Below, piece by piece: positions 5,517 through 5,699 of a DNA stretch of 5,699 nucleotides. Each line of letters opens with the position of its first letter. Position 1 is the stretch's first letter. This stretch comes from Acidobacteriota bacterium (GTDB lineage Bacteria; Acidobacteriota; Thermoanaerobaculia; Multivoradales; JAHEKO01), in NCBI GenBank assembly GCA_027296385.1, contig JAPUJD010000184.1:1-5699 (forward strand). The letters are read 5' to 3'. The notes beneath the pieces are model-generated. The model saw only the letters and a program-made list of their open reading frames with translations. It was not told where the DNA came from and did not search any database. The position numbers and the translations under genes were made by a program.

Positions 5517-5699
5517 ATGAATCGAAAGCAAGCCTGGGAATTGATGATCCGGCACGTCGAGGCGCCGGGCCTGCGGCGTCACATGGTAGCGGTCGAAGCG
5601 GCGATGGGAGCCTACGCCGAGCGCCTCGGAGCCCCACCCCAAACTTGGAGACTGGCCGGCCTGCTGCACGACTTCGATTGGGAGATCCACCCCACGCTG
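5517..5699 (+). CDS. HD-domain hydrolase (5' part, cut by window)
   Basis: Only the first 61 codons are present, starting at an ATG 2 bp after the thioesterase stop. The protein begins MNRKQAWELM. It shows the opening of an HD-superfamily metal-dependent phosphohydrolase: His22 in GLRRHMVAVEAAM (residues 18-30), a helix AYAERLG, and the HD doublet His51-Asp52 in LAGLLHDFDWEIHP. These are the first metal-ligand positions of the H...HD...D motif; the last Asp would lie beyond the window. Small HD proteins of this type are often annotated HDIG or HD domain hydrolase with unknown substrate, commonly nucleotides or phosphoesters. A weak ribosome site (GAAGG) precedes it. The tight spacing puts it in the same transcription unit as the dehydrogenase and thioesterase, but a metabolic link is not obvious. 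Confidence 0.85.
   Translation, partial: MNRKQAWELMIRHVEAPGLRRHMVAVEAAMGAYAERLGAPPQTWRLAGLLHDFDWEIHPTL

Noticed and set aside
1..5699. Defence system, mobile element or gene-transfer island
   Set aside because: No transposase, integrase, nuclease, toxin or tRNA-associated repeat is visible, and base composition looks even across all genes by eye.

Overview
This is a compact, GC-rich bacterial chromosomal segment: eight coding regions fill almost all 5.7 kb, and many adjacent stops and starts overlap or nearly touch. The gene content is housekeeping and metabolism. I see no RNA gene, mobile element, CRISPR array, phage gene or toxin-antitoxin pair. High GC, GTG starts, a MurJ with the NLIQNLLGEQ-type loop, an HSDL2-like dehydrogenase and a DUF4126 protein would suit an Acidobacteriota or deltaproteobacteria-like organism, possibly an uncultured one. 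That placement is an inference from general family knowledge, not from a database search.

Layout. (1) A leftward operon runs from about 2378 to beyond position 1: murJ (lipid II flippase), rpiB (ribose-5-phosphate isomerase B) and a DUF4126 membrane protein cut by the window edge. murJ and rpiB share an ATGA overlap; rpiB and the DUF4126 gene are 8 bp apart. (2) A 131-bp divergent intergenic region (2379-2509) carries a 9-bp direct repeat. (3) A rightward pair follows: an FmdB-like zinc-ribbon protein with a long acidic helical tail, then 2 bp later a class III-like sirtuin (protein deacylase). (4) A leftward arsC-type arsenate reductase overlaps the sirtuin 3' end tail to tail by 33 bp. (5) A 100-bp divergent spacer (4243-4342) leads to a rightward cluster: an HSDL2-like short-chain dehydrogenase, a hotdog-fold thioesterase (GTGA overlap) and the start of an HD-domain phosphohydrolase (2-bp gap), cut by the right edge.

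How the genes work together. The leftward operon joins cell-wall precursor export with pentose-phosphate metabolism. The sirtuin and the zinc-ribbon protein are probably translationally coupled, so the small protein may be a partner of the deacylase, though nothing here proves it. The dehydrogenase-thioesterase pair looks like a small acyl-CoA or carbonyl metabolism unit. I found no clearly new system. The points most worth a second look are the sirtuin/zinc-ribbon pair, the dehydrogenase/hotdog/HD cluster, the murJ start, and the repeat in the divergent promoter region.
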